This document shows, one piece after another, positions 1-5,837 of a stretch of DNA of 9,416 bases. Both the position numbers and the translations under genes were made by a program. This DNA comes from Terriglobia bacterium. GTDB lineage: Bacteria > Acidobacteriota > Terriglobia > UBA7540. A model generated the notes under the pieces. That model was not told the DNA's origin. It did not search any database and worked only from the letters and a program-made list of their open reading frames with translations. Every line of letters begins with the position of its first letter. Position 1 is the first letter of the stretch. The stretch is taken from the NCBI GenBank assembly GCA_020072905.1, contig JAIQGB010000298.1:1-9416 (forward strand). Direction: 5' to 3'.

Positions 1-1080
1 GATGGGGTAGATGTCCTCGTACTTCTTGGGGGGATTCTCGGCGTACTGGACGGTTCCGTCGGGACGCCACTGAAACCATTCCGGGTGTTCTTTGACCCAC
101 GGGTGGTCCGGCGCGCAATGGAAGGCAATGTCCAGAGCGATCTCCATCCCCATCCGCTGGGCGCTTGAGACGAGCCGCTGGAAGTCCTGCAAAGTTCCCA
201 GCTCCGGATGGATGGCCTTGTGCCCTCCCGCCTCCGACCCAATCGCCCAGGGGCTTCCCACGTCCTCCGGCGTGCACACGGGACTGTTGTTCTTGCCCTT
301 GCGGTGAGTGTGGCCGATGGGATGGATCGGGGGGAGATAGAGCACGTCGAATCCCATGCCAGCGATATAGGGCAGGCGCCCGATGCAATCTTCGAAGGTG
401 CCGTGGCGGGCGCGGTTCGTGGTGCATGAGCGTGGGAACATCTCGTACCAGGAACCGAATCTCGCCCTCTCACGCTCTACCACGATTTCGAGTTCCTTTT
501 CGTAAGATGCCTGGAACCGACGGTCGGGATACTTGTTCACGGTGGCTGCCAGGGTTTCATCCAGGGCAAGCCGCACCGCACCCGCAAGATTCCGCTCGCG
601 CAGCGTCCGAACGGCTGTGGTCCATTCCAGGAGTTTCTTCCGGTCAGCATCCGGGGCGCGTTGTGCGGCCTGCTCGATCAACTTCACTCCAACCAGCAAA
701 TCCACGGAGACGTCCTGCTTGGCCTCCACCTTCTTCTGGAAATCTCTTCGCCACGATCGGAAGCGGTCGATCCATGCCTGAAGGGTGTAATAGTGGGACC
801 CGATGGTCTCGACGGGAAACGCTCCTCTCCACAGGTCCAGCCCGGGCTCCAAGAGCTCCATGGGGGCTTCCCGCCAAGCTTCATCGCGTGCACTCCGATG
901 GCGGAGCACGGCGCAAAGAGCATCGTGTCCGTCCACGTAGATGTTCGCTCTGACGACGACTCCCTCGCCCACTGTCCGTTTGACGGGAAACCGTCCCCCG
1001 TCGATCTGCGGTTCGACGTGGTCGATGACGACGCGGGAGGACGGCAGCGTCGGGGCGTTGCCTGGGAAGTTATTCTCCAT
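1..1080 (-). CDS. glgE: GlgE, alpha-1,4-glucan:maltose-1-phosphate maltosyltransferase (N-terminal 360 residues, truncated by window edge)
   Basis: GlgE is a GH13-family enzyme that transfers maltosyl units from maltose-1-phosphate to growing alpha-1,4-glucans in the cytoplasm. It is the last step of the trehalose-to-glycogen (GlgE) pathway. The open frame runs without a stop from ATG at 1080 to base 1. Residues 17-125 form the N-terminal beta domain (VVIDHVEPQIDGGRFPVKRT). Residues 126-205 match the helical insert typical of GlgE. The catalytic barrel opens at about residue 208 with FGSWYEMFPRS, then FDVLYLPPIHPIG (244-256), GSPWAIGSEAGGHKAIHPE (275-293) and MEIALDIAFHCAPDHPWV (312-329). The visible part ends at KKYEDIYPI, just before the usual N-F-E. 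The family is about 650-700 residues, so nearly half, including the catalytic Asp and Glu, lies outside. The start is supported by GGAGGAGGAGG directly before the ATG. The gene is divergent from aroA. Identity is confident; activity cannot be judged from half a protein. Confidence 0.93.
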   Translation of the reverse strand, partial: MENNFPGNAPTLPSSRVVIDHVEPQIDGGRFPVKRTVGEGVVVRANIYVDGHDALCAVLRHRSARDEAWREAPMELLEPGLDLWRGAFPVETIGSHYYTLQAWIDRFRSWRRDFQKKVEAKQDVSVDLLVGVKLIEQAAQRAPDADRKKLLEWTTAVRTLRERNLAGAVRLALDETLAATVNKYPDRRFQASYEKELEIVVERERARFGSWYEMFPRSCTTNRARHGTFEDCIGRLPYIAGMGFDVLYLPPIHPIGHTHRKGKNNSPVCTPEDVGSPWAIGSEAGGHKAIHPELGTLQDFQRLVSSAQRMGMEIALDIAFHCAPDHPWVKEHPEWFQWRPDGTVQYAENPPKKYEDIYPI

Positions 1081-1091
1081 CCTCCTCCTCC
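1081..1091 (-). promoter_or_regulatory. glgE ribosome binding site
   Basis: The minus strand reads GGAGGAGGAGG directly followed by ATG. The first GGAGG core sits 6 bases before the start codon, which is ideal spacing. It fixes the glgE start at 1080, although the frame stays open further upstream. Confidence 0.7.
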
Positions 1092-1218
1092 GGTTCTCGG
1101 CGATCTGGGCGAAACGACTTCCGCTATCTTTTCGCCGCGCCGTGGACTTGGCGATAAATGAGGCGACTGCTTGCCTGCCCGAAGGGGCACGACGAAACTG
1201 CGACAAGAGAGTTGGACA

Positions 1219-1280
1219 GCCGCCCCACAAAAAAATACCACAGGGATGTTTGCCGGAGCAAAAGACTTCGCAGGGCGGCG
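1219..1280. repeat. Intergenic hairpin element, copy 1 of a possible dispersed repeat
   Basis: GCCGCCC (1219-1225) is the exact reverse complement of GGGCGGC (1274-1280). Between them lies GATGTTTGCCG followed closely by GCAAA. The same 11-base core, the following GCAAA and the GC-rich outer stem recur at 7940-7982, also between genes. This suggests a dispersed non-coding element rather than chance. An A7 run (1229-1235) lies in the loop. The rest of the 1081-1401 gap shows only a small hairpin (TGCCC-GAAG-GGGCA, 1176-1189) and the aroA promoter; no coding sequence is convincing. Two copies do not prove a family. Confidence 0.4.
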
Positions 1281-1284
1281 TACT

Positions 1285-1313
1285 TGGTGGCTGCCTCGAT
1301 GCCTGATAGAATG
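1285..1313 (+). promoter_or_regulatory. Candidate sigma-70-type promoter for aroA
   Basis: TTGGTG (1285-1290) and TAGAAT (1308-1313) are separated by exactly 17 bases. A TG dinucleotide one base before the -10 box (1305-1306) makes it an extended -10 element. Transcription would start near 1320, about 80 bases before the preferred aroA ATG and about 19 before an alternative TTG start at 1339. It was found by eye, but the element match and spacing are good. Confidence 0.55.
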
Positions 1314-1401
1314 ACCGGGAAAGTTTGGCGAGGATGGTTTGCCAGGGGCAGTTTCCCTGCAACGCTTCACCTCTGACGAGGAATTGCTGACCGCTTTTCG
1401 A

Positions 1402-2703
1402 ATGGGTTTCTTCGGCTCGGCAAAAAGCAGGAAGATCAAGCCCGTCAAGCGGCTTGTTGGCACGGTGGAGATGCCGGGCGACAAGTCGATCTCGCACCGC
1501 TACGCCATGCTTGGGGCGATCGCCGAAGGCCCGAGCGAAATCCATTTCTTTGCTTCGAGCGCCGACTGCCAGAGCACCCTCGACTGCCTGAAGAAGCTTG
1601 GCGTCACAATCGACCGCCGCGAGAACGTTGTAACCATTCAGGGCGCGGGCCTTGCGGGGCTCAAGCCTTCCCTACAAGCGCTCGACGCCGGCAACTCCGG
1701 CTCGACGATGCGCATGCTCGCCGGCATCCTGGCGGGACAGCATTTTCGGACCGTCATCGGCGGGGACGCTTCGCTCTCGCGAAGACCCATGAAACGCGTC
1801 ATCGATCCGCTCACCCAGATGGGCGCGCGGATTGAGTCGGCAGAAGGTTACCTGCCGCCGCTCGAGATCGAAGGTGGGACACTCCGGCCCATCCGCTATG
1901 AACTGCCCGTGGCGAGCGCGCAGGTGAAGTCCGCCGTGCTACTCGCGGGCCTCTACGCCGAAGGCGAAACGACCGTGGTCGAGCCCTTCGCGACGCGTGA
2001 CCACACTGACATCGCCCTCGAGCAGATGGGCGCGGATATCGGCCGCCACCGGCGGACTATCGCGGTGCGTGGTTGTGCGCGCCTGGAGGGGAAAAAGGTC
2101 TATATTCCGGGCGACATTTCCTCCGCGGCTTTCTTTCTGGTGGCCGGGCTGCTCGTGCCGGAGTCGAACCTGGTGATCCGCAACGTGGGCCTCAATCCCA
2201 CCCGCACCGCCATCCTCGACGTGCTGGCGACCATGGGCGGCCGGGTGAAGGTTTTGAACGTCGAGATGCTCAATGGTGAGTTGCTGGGCGATCTGCACAT
2301 CGAACCCGGCACCTTGAAGGGCGGGGAAATCGCTCAGGAATCGGTTCCGGGGCTGATCGATGAGTTGCCGGTGTTATCGGTTCTGGGCACGCAGACGGAA
2401 GAAGGTCTCTGGTTTCACGGCGCCGCGGAATTGCGCGTCAAGGAGAGCGACCGCATCGCCGTGGTGGCTGCAAACCTGCGGCGCATGGGCGCGAAGGTCG
2501 AGGAGTTCCCCGACGGGCTGCGTGTGGCGGGCCGGCAGAAGCTGCGCGGCGCGGAGATCAACACGCAGGGCGACCATCGCATCGCCATGGCCTTTGCGGT
2601 CGCGGGCCTTGTCGCCGAAGGGACTACCGTCATCCGGGACAGCGGCTGCGTGGATGTTTCCTTCCCGAAATTCTTTGACACCCTGGAGAGAGTTGCCGAG
2701 TAA
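1402..2703 (+). CDS. aroA: 3-phosphoshikimate 1-carboxyvinyltransferase (EPSP synthase)
   Basis: EPSP synthase joins shikimate-3-phosphate and phosphoenolpyruvate to give EPSP, the sixth step of the shikimate pathway to aromatic amino acids. The 433-residue length is normal. Visible motifs are GDKSISHR (26-33, substrate binding), GNSGSTMR (97-104, PEP/glyphosate loop, with Gly at the position equivalent to E. coli Gly96), RRPMKRV (127-133), SAQVKSA (172-178), IDELPVL (319-325, with the expected active-site Asp), KESDRI (347-352) and QGDHRIAMA (389-397). The loop and RPM motif resemble Bacillus/class II-like enzymes more than E. coli AroA. I chose ATG 1402 because conserved sequence begins about 15 residues later. 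It lacks a well-spaced ribosome binding site, so an in-frame TTG at 1339 preceded by AGGA (total 454 residues) remains possible. It is divergent from glgE and convergent with the downstream cluster. Identity is very secure; the start is not. Confidence 0.95.
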   Translation: MGFFGSAKSRKIKPVKRLVGTVEMPGDKSISHRYAMLGAIAEGPSEIHFFASSADCQSTLDCLKKLGVTIDRRENVVTIQGAGLAGLKPSLQALDAGNSGSTMRMLAGILAGQHFRTVIGGDASLSRRPMKRVIDPLTQMGARIESAEGYLPPLEIEGGTLRPIRYELPVASAQVKSAVLLAGLYAEGETTVVEPFATRDHTDIALEQMGADIGRHRRTIAVRGCARLEGKKVYIPGDISSAAFFLVAGLLVPESNLVIRNVGLNPTRTAILDVLATMGGRVKVLNVEMLNGELLGDLHIEPGTLKGGEIAQESVPGLIDELPVLSVLGTQTEEGLWFHGAAELRVKESDRIAVVAANLRRMGAKVEEFPDGLRVAGRQKLRGAEINTQGDHRIAMAFAVAGLVAEGTTVIRDSGCVDVSFPKFFDTLERVAE

Positions 2704-2739
2704 GAGCCCTGGCCTTGGCTCCTCGTTCTTCTACAGGCA

Positions 2740-2778
2740 GGTGAGGGAGGCGACTGAAAAGGCCTCCGCACCCTCACC
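2740..2778. terminator. Inverted repeat between convergent genes, likely bidirectional terminator
   Basis: GGTGAGGG (2740-2747) pairs perfectly with CCCTCACC (2771-2778). An inner AGGC/GCCT stem (2748-2751 with 2762-2765) closes a 10-base loop, leaving a 5-base bulge. It lies 36 bases after the aroA stop and 19 bases after the stop of the opposing Toastrack gene, where a shared terminator would be expected. No U-tract follows in either direction, so a classical intrinsic terminator is not proven. Confidence 0.45.
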
Positions 2779-2797
2779 GCAATCTGCATATTTCCCG

Positions 2798-4234
2798 TCA
2801 GTTGACCGAGAGGGCTATGTGTCGCGCACGAGCGAGCGGTGCCAGCGGCTTGAGGTGTGCGGGGCGCGCCGGCGGGCGAATGAGGTGCGTGGTGGTCCTG
2901 TGCGCCTCGTCCGCTGGCGGGGCGGGCGGAGCAGGAGTTGCTTGGTGGCCCGGAGGGGATCCCGCAGGCCCTCCGCCGTAAGGCGGACCGCCCTTCCCGA
3001 CCGCTCCGCTGATCGTGGGCGTTCCACTTTCCTTGTTCACTTTCAATCCCTGAAAGCCGCATTCGACATCGCCGTGGGGCGAGCTGGCGTCGACCTGGAA
3101 GTTGGCCTTCGCCGGTACCTCCAACTCGATCCCGCCCTTATTCACTTCGACGTTGACCGGCTGGGTGAGCGGAGTGGAAGTCTGCAAGCGAACATCCCCG
3201 TTGGAGGTCGAGATCTTGACGCTGTGCTTGAAGTCCTCCAGCGAGATGTCCTTCTGCTTCGTGGCGATTTCGAAGGGCCCGTCGACGCCCGAGGCGTCGA
3301 GCGAGCCGAGTTCCATGTTCATGTGGCCGGTGAGTTTCTGCGCCGTCAGGTCGGTGCGGGAGGAGCGGAAGTGGAGCGTCTGGCCCACGTTCGCGAACTG
3401 CACCGAGCCGCTGAATTCCCCATTCACACTGACGGCGCCGGTGACGCCCGTCGCCTCCACGTCGCGACCGCGGCCGTCCACATCCACATTCCCCTTGACC
3501 TCGCGGACCACTACCGAGCCGCCCGTCTTGTGGATGCGCAACAGGCCTTCGATATTCATCGCGTGCACGTCACCATTCGTGATGGTCAGGTTCTGATTGC
3601 CTTTCAAACCGTCCACCACCAGATCGCCGCGCTCGGTCGTGATGTCGGCGCTCGTCCCTTTGGGGACGCGCAGGACCATATCCAGCCGCACCAGGCGTAC
3701 ATCCTCGGGTAGCGATCGGCGGTTGGAGCGCAGCAGGTAGGATCCCGCCTGCTCGATGATTTCGACTTTGAGCTGGCTGTCCATCTTCTTGGCCGCTGCT
3801 TCGTCTTCCTCCATGATCAAATGGATTTCCGGCTTGGCGGGCTGAGTCAGCGTCGCGGTGTAGGTGTAGGAATTGAGGAACAACTTGGCAAAGTCCTCGT
3901 CGCCGACATCGATCCCGAGGGCCGCGGGCCATTCCTGCCAAGGATGCAGGACGACTTTGCTGACAAAGGTGCCGAGGAGAAGAACCAGGAAGAGCAGAAT
4001 AACTTCACTCGCCGAGAAGAGGGGGAGGGGCGTGGACTCCGGATGCGCGCGGGCGTGCAGGTAGTCGATGAGCTCGGAGATGCCCCAGAAGATGATGACC
4101 AGCGGCCAGTATTTGGCGATGATCTGCCAGGGCCGGACATCGGGATTGAAGTTATGATAAAGGAAGATTCCGCCCACGGCGATGAGCGTCAGCGCCCAGA
4201 AGATCGATCCGCGTCGGATTCCATAAACGCTCAT
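2798..4234 (-). CDS. LiaF-like membrane protein with DUF4097 (Toastrack) beta domain
   Basis: A 478-residue protein whose N-terminus has three predicted membrane segments (about 11-27, 43-57, 77-93). The first two form a LiaI-LiaF-TM hairpin ending in KYWPLVIIFWGISELIDYL. After a linker (115-175) comes a long beta-strand region (about 178-405) with repeated short strand-turn units such as ADITTERGDLVVDGLKG, LTITNGDVHAMNIEG and VKISTSNGDVRLQT. This is the pattern of DUF4097/Toastrack domains, known from LiaF-type and phage-shock-associated proteins. Residues 412-478 are a Pro/Ala-rich tail that does not look like the rest and may reflect a reading-frame change. It is the last gene of the cluster, 69 bases after the DUF5668 gene. 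AGGT lies five bases before the ATG. The probable role, inferred from family, is sensing or scaffolding envelope stress at the inner membrane. Confidence 0.8.
   Translation of the reverse strand: MSVYGIRRGSIFWALTLIAVGGIFLYHNFNPDVRPWQIIAKYWPLVIIFWGISELIDYLHARAHPESTPLPLFSASEVILLFLVLLLGTFVSKVVLHPWQEWPAALGIDVGDEDFAKLFLNSYTYTATLTQPAKPEIHLIMEEDEAAAKKMDSQLKVEIIEQAGSYLLRSNRRSLPEDVRLVRLDMVLRVPKGTSADITTERGDLVVDGLKGNQNLTITNGDVHAMNIEGLLRIHKTGGSVVVREVKGNVDVDGRGRDVEATGVTGAVSVNGEFSGSVQFANVGQTLHFRSSRTDLTAQKLTGHMNMELGSLDASGVDGPFEIATKQKDISLEDFKHSVKISTSNGDVRLQTSTPLTQPVNVEVNKGGIELEVPAKANFQVDASSPHGDVECGFQGLKVNKESGTPTISGAVGKGGPPYGGGPAGSPPGHQATPAPPAPPADEAHRTTTHLIRPPARPAHLKPLAPLARARHIALSVN
2970..2985. repeat. Small perfect hairpin inside the Toastrack gene tail
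   Basis: TCCGCC-GTAA-GGCGGA forms a 6-bp stem with a GNRA-type loop on the plus strand. It lies where the conserved Toastrack sequence gives way to the low-complexity C-terminal tail. The same six-base stem sequences form the outer arms of the intergenic hairpin at 7940-7982. The coordinates may be off by one or two bases. Significance is uncertain. Confidence 0.35.
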
Positions 4235-4303
4235 ATTGACCTGCCTTCCCTGTGGAGCCCGTTGCCCACTTCCTCATGCTTTCTCGTGCCTGCCGGCTGC
4301 CCT

Positions 4304-4516
4304 CTAAACCCGGGGGCCCTCGGGCGGCCGCGGCGGCCGGCCCGATTCGAGCAACTTCACCACGCCGATCACGACCAGCAGAAGCGGCCAGGTCTTTGCG
4401 ATCCCCCAGCCCGGCACGAACTGGTCGAGCAGGAGAATCACGCCCAGGGTGATCAGGAAGACCGGCCACGTCAGGCTGGTTCTTCGGCGCGTTATCGGTA
4501 GCATCGTGGTATCCAT
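4304..4516 (-). CDS. Small DUF5668 / LiaI-LiaF-TM type membrane protein
   Basis: A 70-residue protein with two membrane helices (about 17-33 and 41-56) separated by a short loop, then a Pro/Arg-rich cytoplasmic-looking tail. The pattern FLITLGVILLLDQFVPGWG followed by KTWPLLLVVIGVVKLLE is typical of the DUF5668 / LiaI-LiaF transmembrane hairpin. The same module recurs in the B-box protein (5838-6512) and the Toastrack protein (2798-4234) of this cluster. The start ATG at 4516 has GGGA nine bases upstream; a second ATG four codons in is a weaker alternative. It lies 61 bases after the last coiled-coil paralog and 69 before the Toastrack gene. The likely role is a membrane partner of the Toastrack protein, as LiaI is of LiaF. 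That role is inference. Confidence 0.75.
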   Translation of the reverse strand: MDTTMLPITRRRTSLTWPVFLITLGVILLLDQFVPGWGIAKTWPLLLVVIGVVKLLESGRPPRPPEGPRV

Positions 4517-4543
4517 AGGTCTGTTTCCCTTTAGCCTCGAGGC

Positions 4544-4563
4544 CGCGGTGGAGACGCACCGCG
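4544..4563. other. Intergenic hairpin between coiled-coil gene 4 and the DUF5668 gene
   Basis: CGCGGTG (4544-4550) and CACCGCG (4557-4563) form a 7-bp GC-rich stem with a 6-base loop inside the operon. A 10-bp palindrome, GCCTCGAGGC, adjoins it. It has no U-tract, so it may slow or process the mRNA rather than end it. It could set different levels for the last two genes. Speculative. Confidence 0.3.
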
Positions 4564-4577
4564 TGTGCCCCGCGCGT

Positions 4578-4769
4578 TTATTGCTTCGACTTTACTCGCT
4601 CCAATTCGAGCTGCAAGTCCTGCATCTTGCGTTGGTGGTCCAACTGTTCCACGTGCAGCCGCTGCTGGACTTCCATCTCCTTGTCGCGGAGCTTGGCCAG
4701 CTTCACAATGGCGACGATGAGGACCACCATGGCGAAGACCGACAAGGGAATGATGAACGGCGTATGCAT
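4578..4769 (-). CDS. PspB-like small membrane coiled-coil protein, paralog 4
   Basis: A 63-residue protein with one N-terminal membrane helix (about 5-26, PFIIPLSVFAMVVLIVAIV) followed by a highly charged helix to the C-terminus predicted to form a coiled coil. It keeps the shared HQRKM box (45-49) but is the most diverged of the four neighbours. It has LRDKEMEVQQRLHVEQLDH where the others have an RE(K/R)EL-AH-E--REMEH pattern. It ends in KSKQ without the Ser/Ala-rich tail. An in-frame ATG 28 codons upstream exists, but GGAAG eight bases before 4769 and homology with the neighbours fix this start. The layout (short, membrane helix then coiled coil) is like PspB, which binds the phage-shock regulators. 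Sequence homology to PspB is not shown, and the function is unknown. Confidence 0.7.
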   Translation of the reverse strand: MHTPFIIPLSVFAMVVLIVAIVKLAKLRDKEMEVQQRLHVEQLDHQRKMQDLQLELERVKSKQ

Positions 4770-4809
4770 GTTGTCTGCTTCCTTTCCCCAAAGCCGCGGC
4801 GATGACCGC

Positions 4810-5031
4810 TCAGGCGGCTTGGCCGGAGCCGCGCTGCGACTTGGTCTTCTCAATCTCCAGCTCCAGCTCCTTCATCTTGCGTTGGTGCTCCATTTCACGG
4901 GTGCGCATCTCTTGATGCGCCTGGAGCTCCTTCTCCCGTGTTTTGAACCAGAAGACGATACTCACAATCGCCACCACCATCAGCATGCCGGCGATGGGGA
5001 TCAGAAATGGCCCAAAGGGAAGAAATTCCAT
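4810..5031 (-). CDS. PspB-like small membrane coiled-coil protein, paralog 3
   Basis: A 73-residue protein with a membrane helix at about 8-29 (FLIPIAGMLMVVAIVSIVFW) and then a charged amphipathic helix (31-67) containing TREKELQAHQEMRTREMEH and QRKMKELELEIEK. It ends in a short Gly/Ala tail. It is clearly paralogous to the genes at 5086, 5339 and 4578. An upstream ATG at 5046 is in frame, but GGAGG lies five bases before 5031 and the N-terminus then matches its paralogs, so I take 5031. The gap to paralog 4 is 40 bases. The N-terminus is probably out or in the membrane, with the coiled coil in the cytoplasm. Partner proteins and function are unknown; homo- or hetero-oligomerisation through the coiled coil is likely. 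Confidence 0.75.
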   Translation of the reverse strand: MEFLPFGPFLIPIAGMLMVVAIVSIVFWFKTREKELQAHQEMRTREMEHQRKMKELELEIEKTKSQRGSGQAA

Positions 5032-5085
5032 CGTTGCCTCCGTCATCGGCGCCGGGCAAGTTTCCGGCCGGGTGTCACTCTGATT

Positions 5086-5313
5086 TCAGCCGCTCTTGCT
5101 CGCCCGGGCTTTCTCCAGCTCGATCTTGGCCTTCTCGATTTCCAGCTCCTTCATCTTGCGCTCATGTTCCATTTCTCGTATGCGCAACTCCTGATGGGCC
5201 GCGAGTTCTTTCTCGCGCATCTTGGAAAGATGCGCGATGGCCACAATCAGCACCACCATCACGAAAGCGCCCAGGGGAACCAAAAAGGGGTTGTGCAAAA
5301 AGCCGGCGTCCAT
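5086..5313 (-). CDS. PspB-like small membrane coiled-coil protein, paralog 2
   Basis: A 75-residue protein with a membrane helix at about 9-29 (PFLVPLGAFVMVVLIVAIAH) followed by a continuous charged helix. The helix carries KMREKELAAHQEL, then REMEHERKMKELE (46-58), then a Lys/Glu-rich heptad-like stretch and a short Ser-rich end. The start ATG at 5313 has GGAGG and GAGGAG upstream. It shares 13 identical consecutive residues with paralog 1, yet most of those codons differ at the third base. The duplication is therefore old and the protein sequence is under selection. The gap to paralog 3 is 54 bases. No catalytic residues are visible. The role is probably structural or regulatory at the inner membrane, by analogy with PspB; unproven. 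Confidence 0.75.
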   Translation of the reverse strand: MDAGFLHNPFLVPLGAFVMVVLIVAIAHLSKMREKELAAHQELRIREMEHERKMKELEIEKAKIELEKARASKSG

Positions 5314-5338
5314 GTTTTGCTCCTCGTCCTCCAGTAAT

Positions 5339-5560
5339 TCAGGCGGCCTTCGATTGCCTGGTTCTCTCCACTTCGAGTTTGGCCCTCTCGACCTCGAGTT
5401 CTTTCATCTTCCGTTCGTGCTCCATTTCCCGGACGCGCATTTCGCGATGGGCCTCGAGTTCTCTTTCACGCATTTTCCCAAAGGACGTGATGGCCACAAT
5501 CACCACCACCATCAGAAACGCCGCGATCGGAATCATCAAGGGATTGAAGAATATGCCCAT
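5339..5560 (-). CDS. PspB-like small membrane coiled-coil protein, paralog 1
   Basis: A 73-residue protein, first transcribed of the four paralogs. It has a membrane helix at about 6-27 (NPLMIPIAAFLMVVVIVAIT), a basic Gly-Lys-Met junction, then a coiled-coil helix (29-68) with KMRERELEAHREM and REMEHERKMKELE (44-56), and an Ala-rich end. AAGGAG lies seven bases before the ATG at 5560. It is 42 bases after the glycine-zipper gene and 25 before paralog 2. The charge alternation (Arg/Lys against Glu) favours parallel or mixed coiled coils between paralogs. Family membership among the four is certain by eye; the link to PspB rests only on size and layout. Confidence 0.75.
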   Translation of the reverse strand: MGIFFNPLMIPIAAFLMVVVIVAITSFGKMRERELEAHREMRVREMEHERKMKELEVERAKLEVERTRQSKAA

Positions 5561-5602
5561 CTTTTCTCTCCTTCTTCGAACGGAGGCCGGCCCGTTGTGA
5601 GC

Positions 5603-5818
5603 TCACCGGCGGTTGGTGCCTTGGGGCGCCTGGTTCACATATTTCTGGCCCGAGACGAGGAAGATCAGAACGCCCACAATCACCAGCAGGGGAGCGAAGG
5701 GGATCGCCAGACCCAACAGCAGTCCACCCAGGCCGACCAGCACCCCAAACAACGCTCCGCCAATCCCGGTTATCACGCCTACGAGTGCTCCAAGGAGGCC
5801 CAGAATCAGCCCGATCAT
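5603..5818 (-). CDS. Small glycine-zipper hydrophobic membrane protein
   Basis: A 71-residue, very hydrophobic protein with a short polar C-terminus (from about residue 57, QKYVNQAPQ). Glycines fall at 10, 14, 18, 20, 21, 25, 29, 31, 32 and 36, giving 11-residue repeats: GALVGVITGIG, GALFGVLVGLG, then GLLLGLAIPFA. This is a strong glycine-zipper pattern that packs membrane helices tightly. A second membrane helix follows at about 43-57. There are two nearby ATGs. Only the second (5818) has GGAGG at proper spacing (9 bases), the first (5824) being almost on top of it, so I chose 5818. It sits 19 bases after the B-box gene and before the coiled-coil paralogs. I do not recognise a named family; a membrane oligomer or scaffold is plausible. 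Confidence 0.65.
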   Translation of the reverse strand: MIGLILGLLGALVGVITGIGGALFGVLVGLGGLLLGLAIPFAPLLVIVGVLIFLVSGQKYVNQAPQGTNRR

Positions 5819-5837
5819 TTTCATTTCCTCCGGACGT

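Noticed and set aside
165..953. 262-codon open frame on the plus strand opposite glgE
   Set aside because: It is antisense to a clear GlgE sequence, rich in Arg/Pro/Ser as expected for a shadow frame in high-GC DNA, and has no domain.
1232..1261. Possible glgE promoter (TTGCTC, 18-base spacer, TATTTT with extended TG, minus strand)
   Set aside because: The TATTTT comes from the A-rich loop of the hairpin element and lies about 150 bases from the start codon. The match is not strong enough to list.
684..1484. 266-codon minus-strand frame covering the glgE start and the aroA leader
   Set aside because: It is offset by one frame from GlgE over 684-1080, has low-complexity composition, and crosses both the aroA promoter and the aroA start.
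2360..3712. 450-codon plus-strand frame overlapping the aroA end and opposite the Toastrack gene
   Set aside because: It runs out of frame through conserved aroA motifs, then antisense to the beta-repeat gene. Apparent regularity such as repeated D-V-D or H-V-H mirrors the beta repeats of the real gene.
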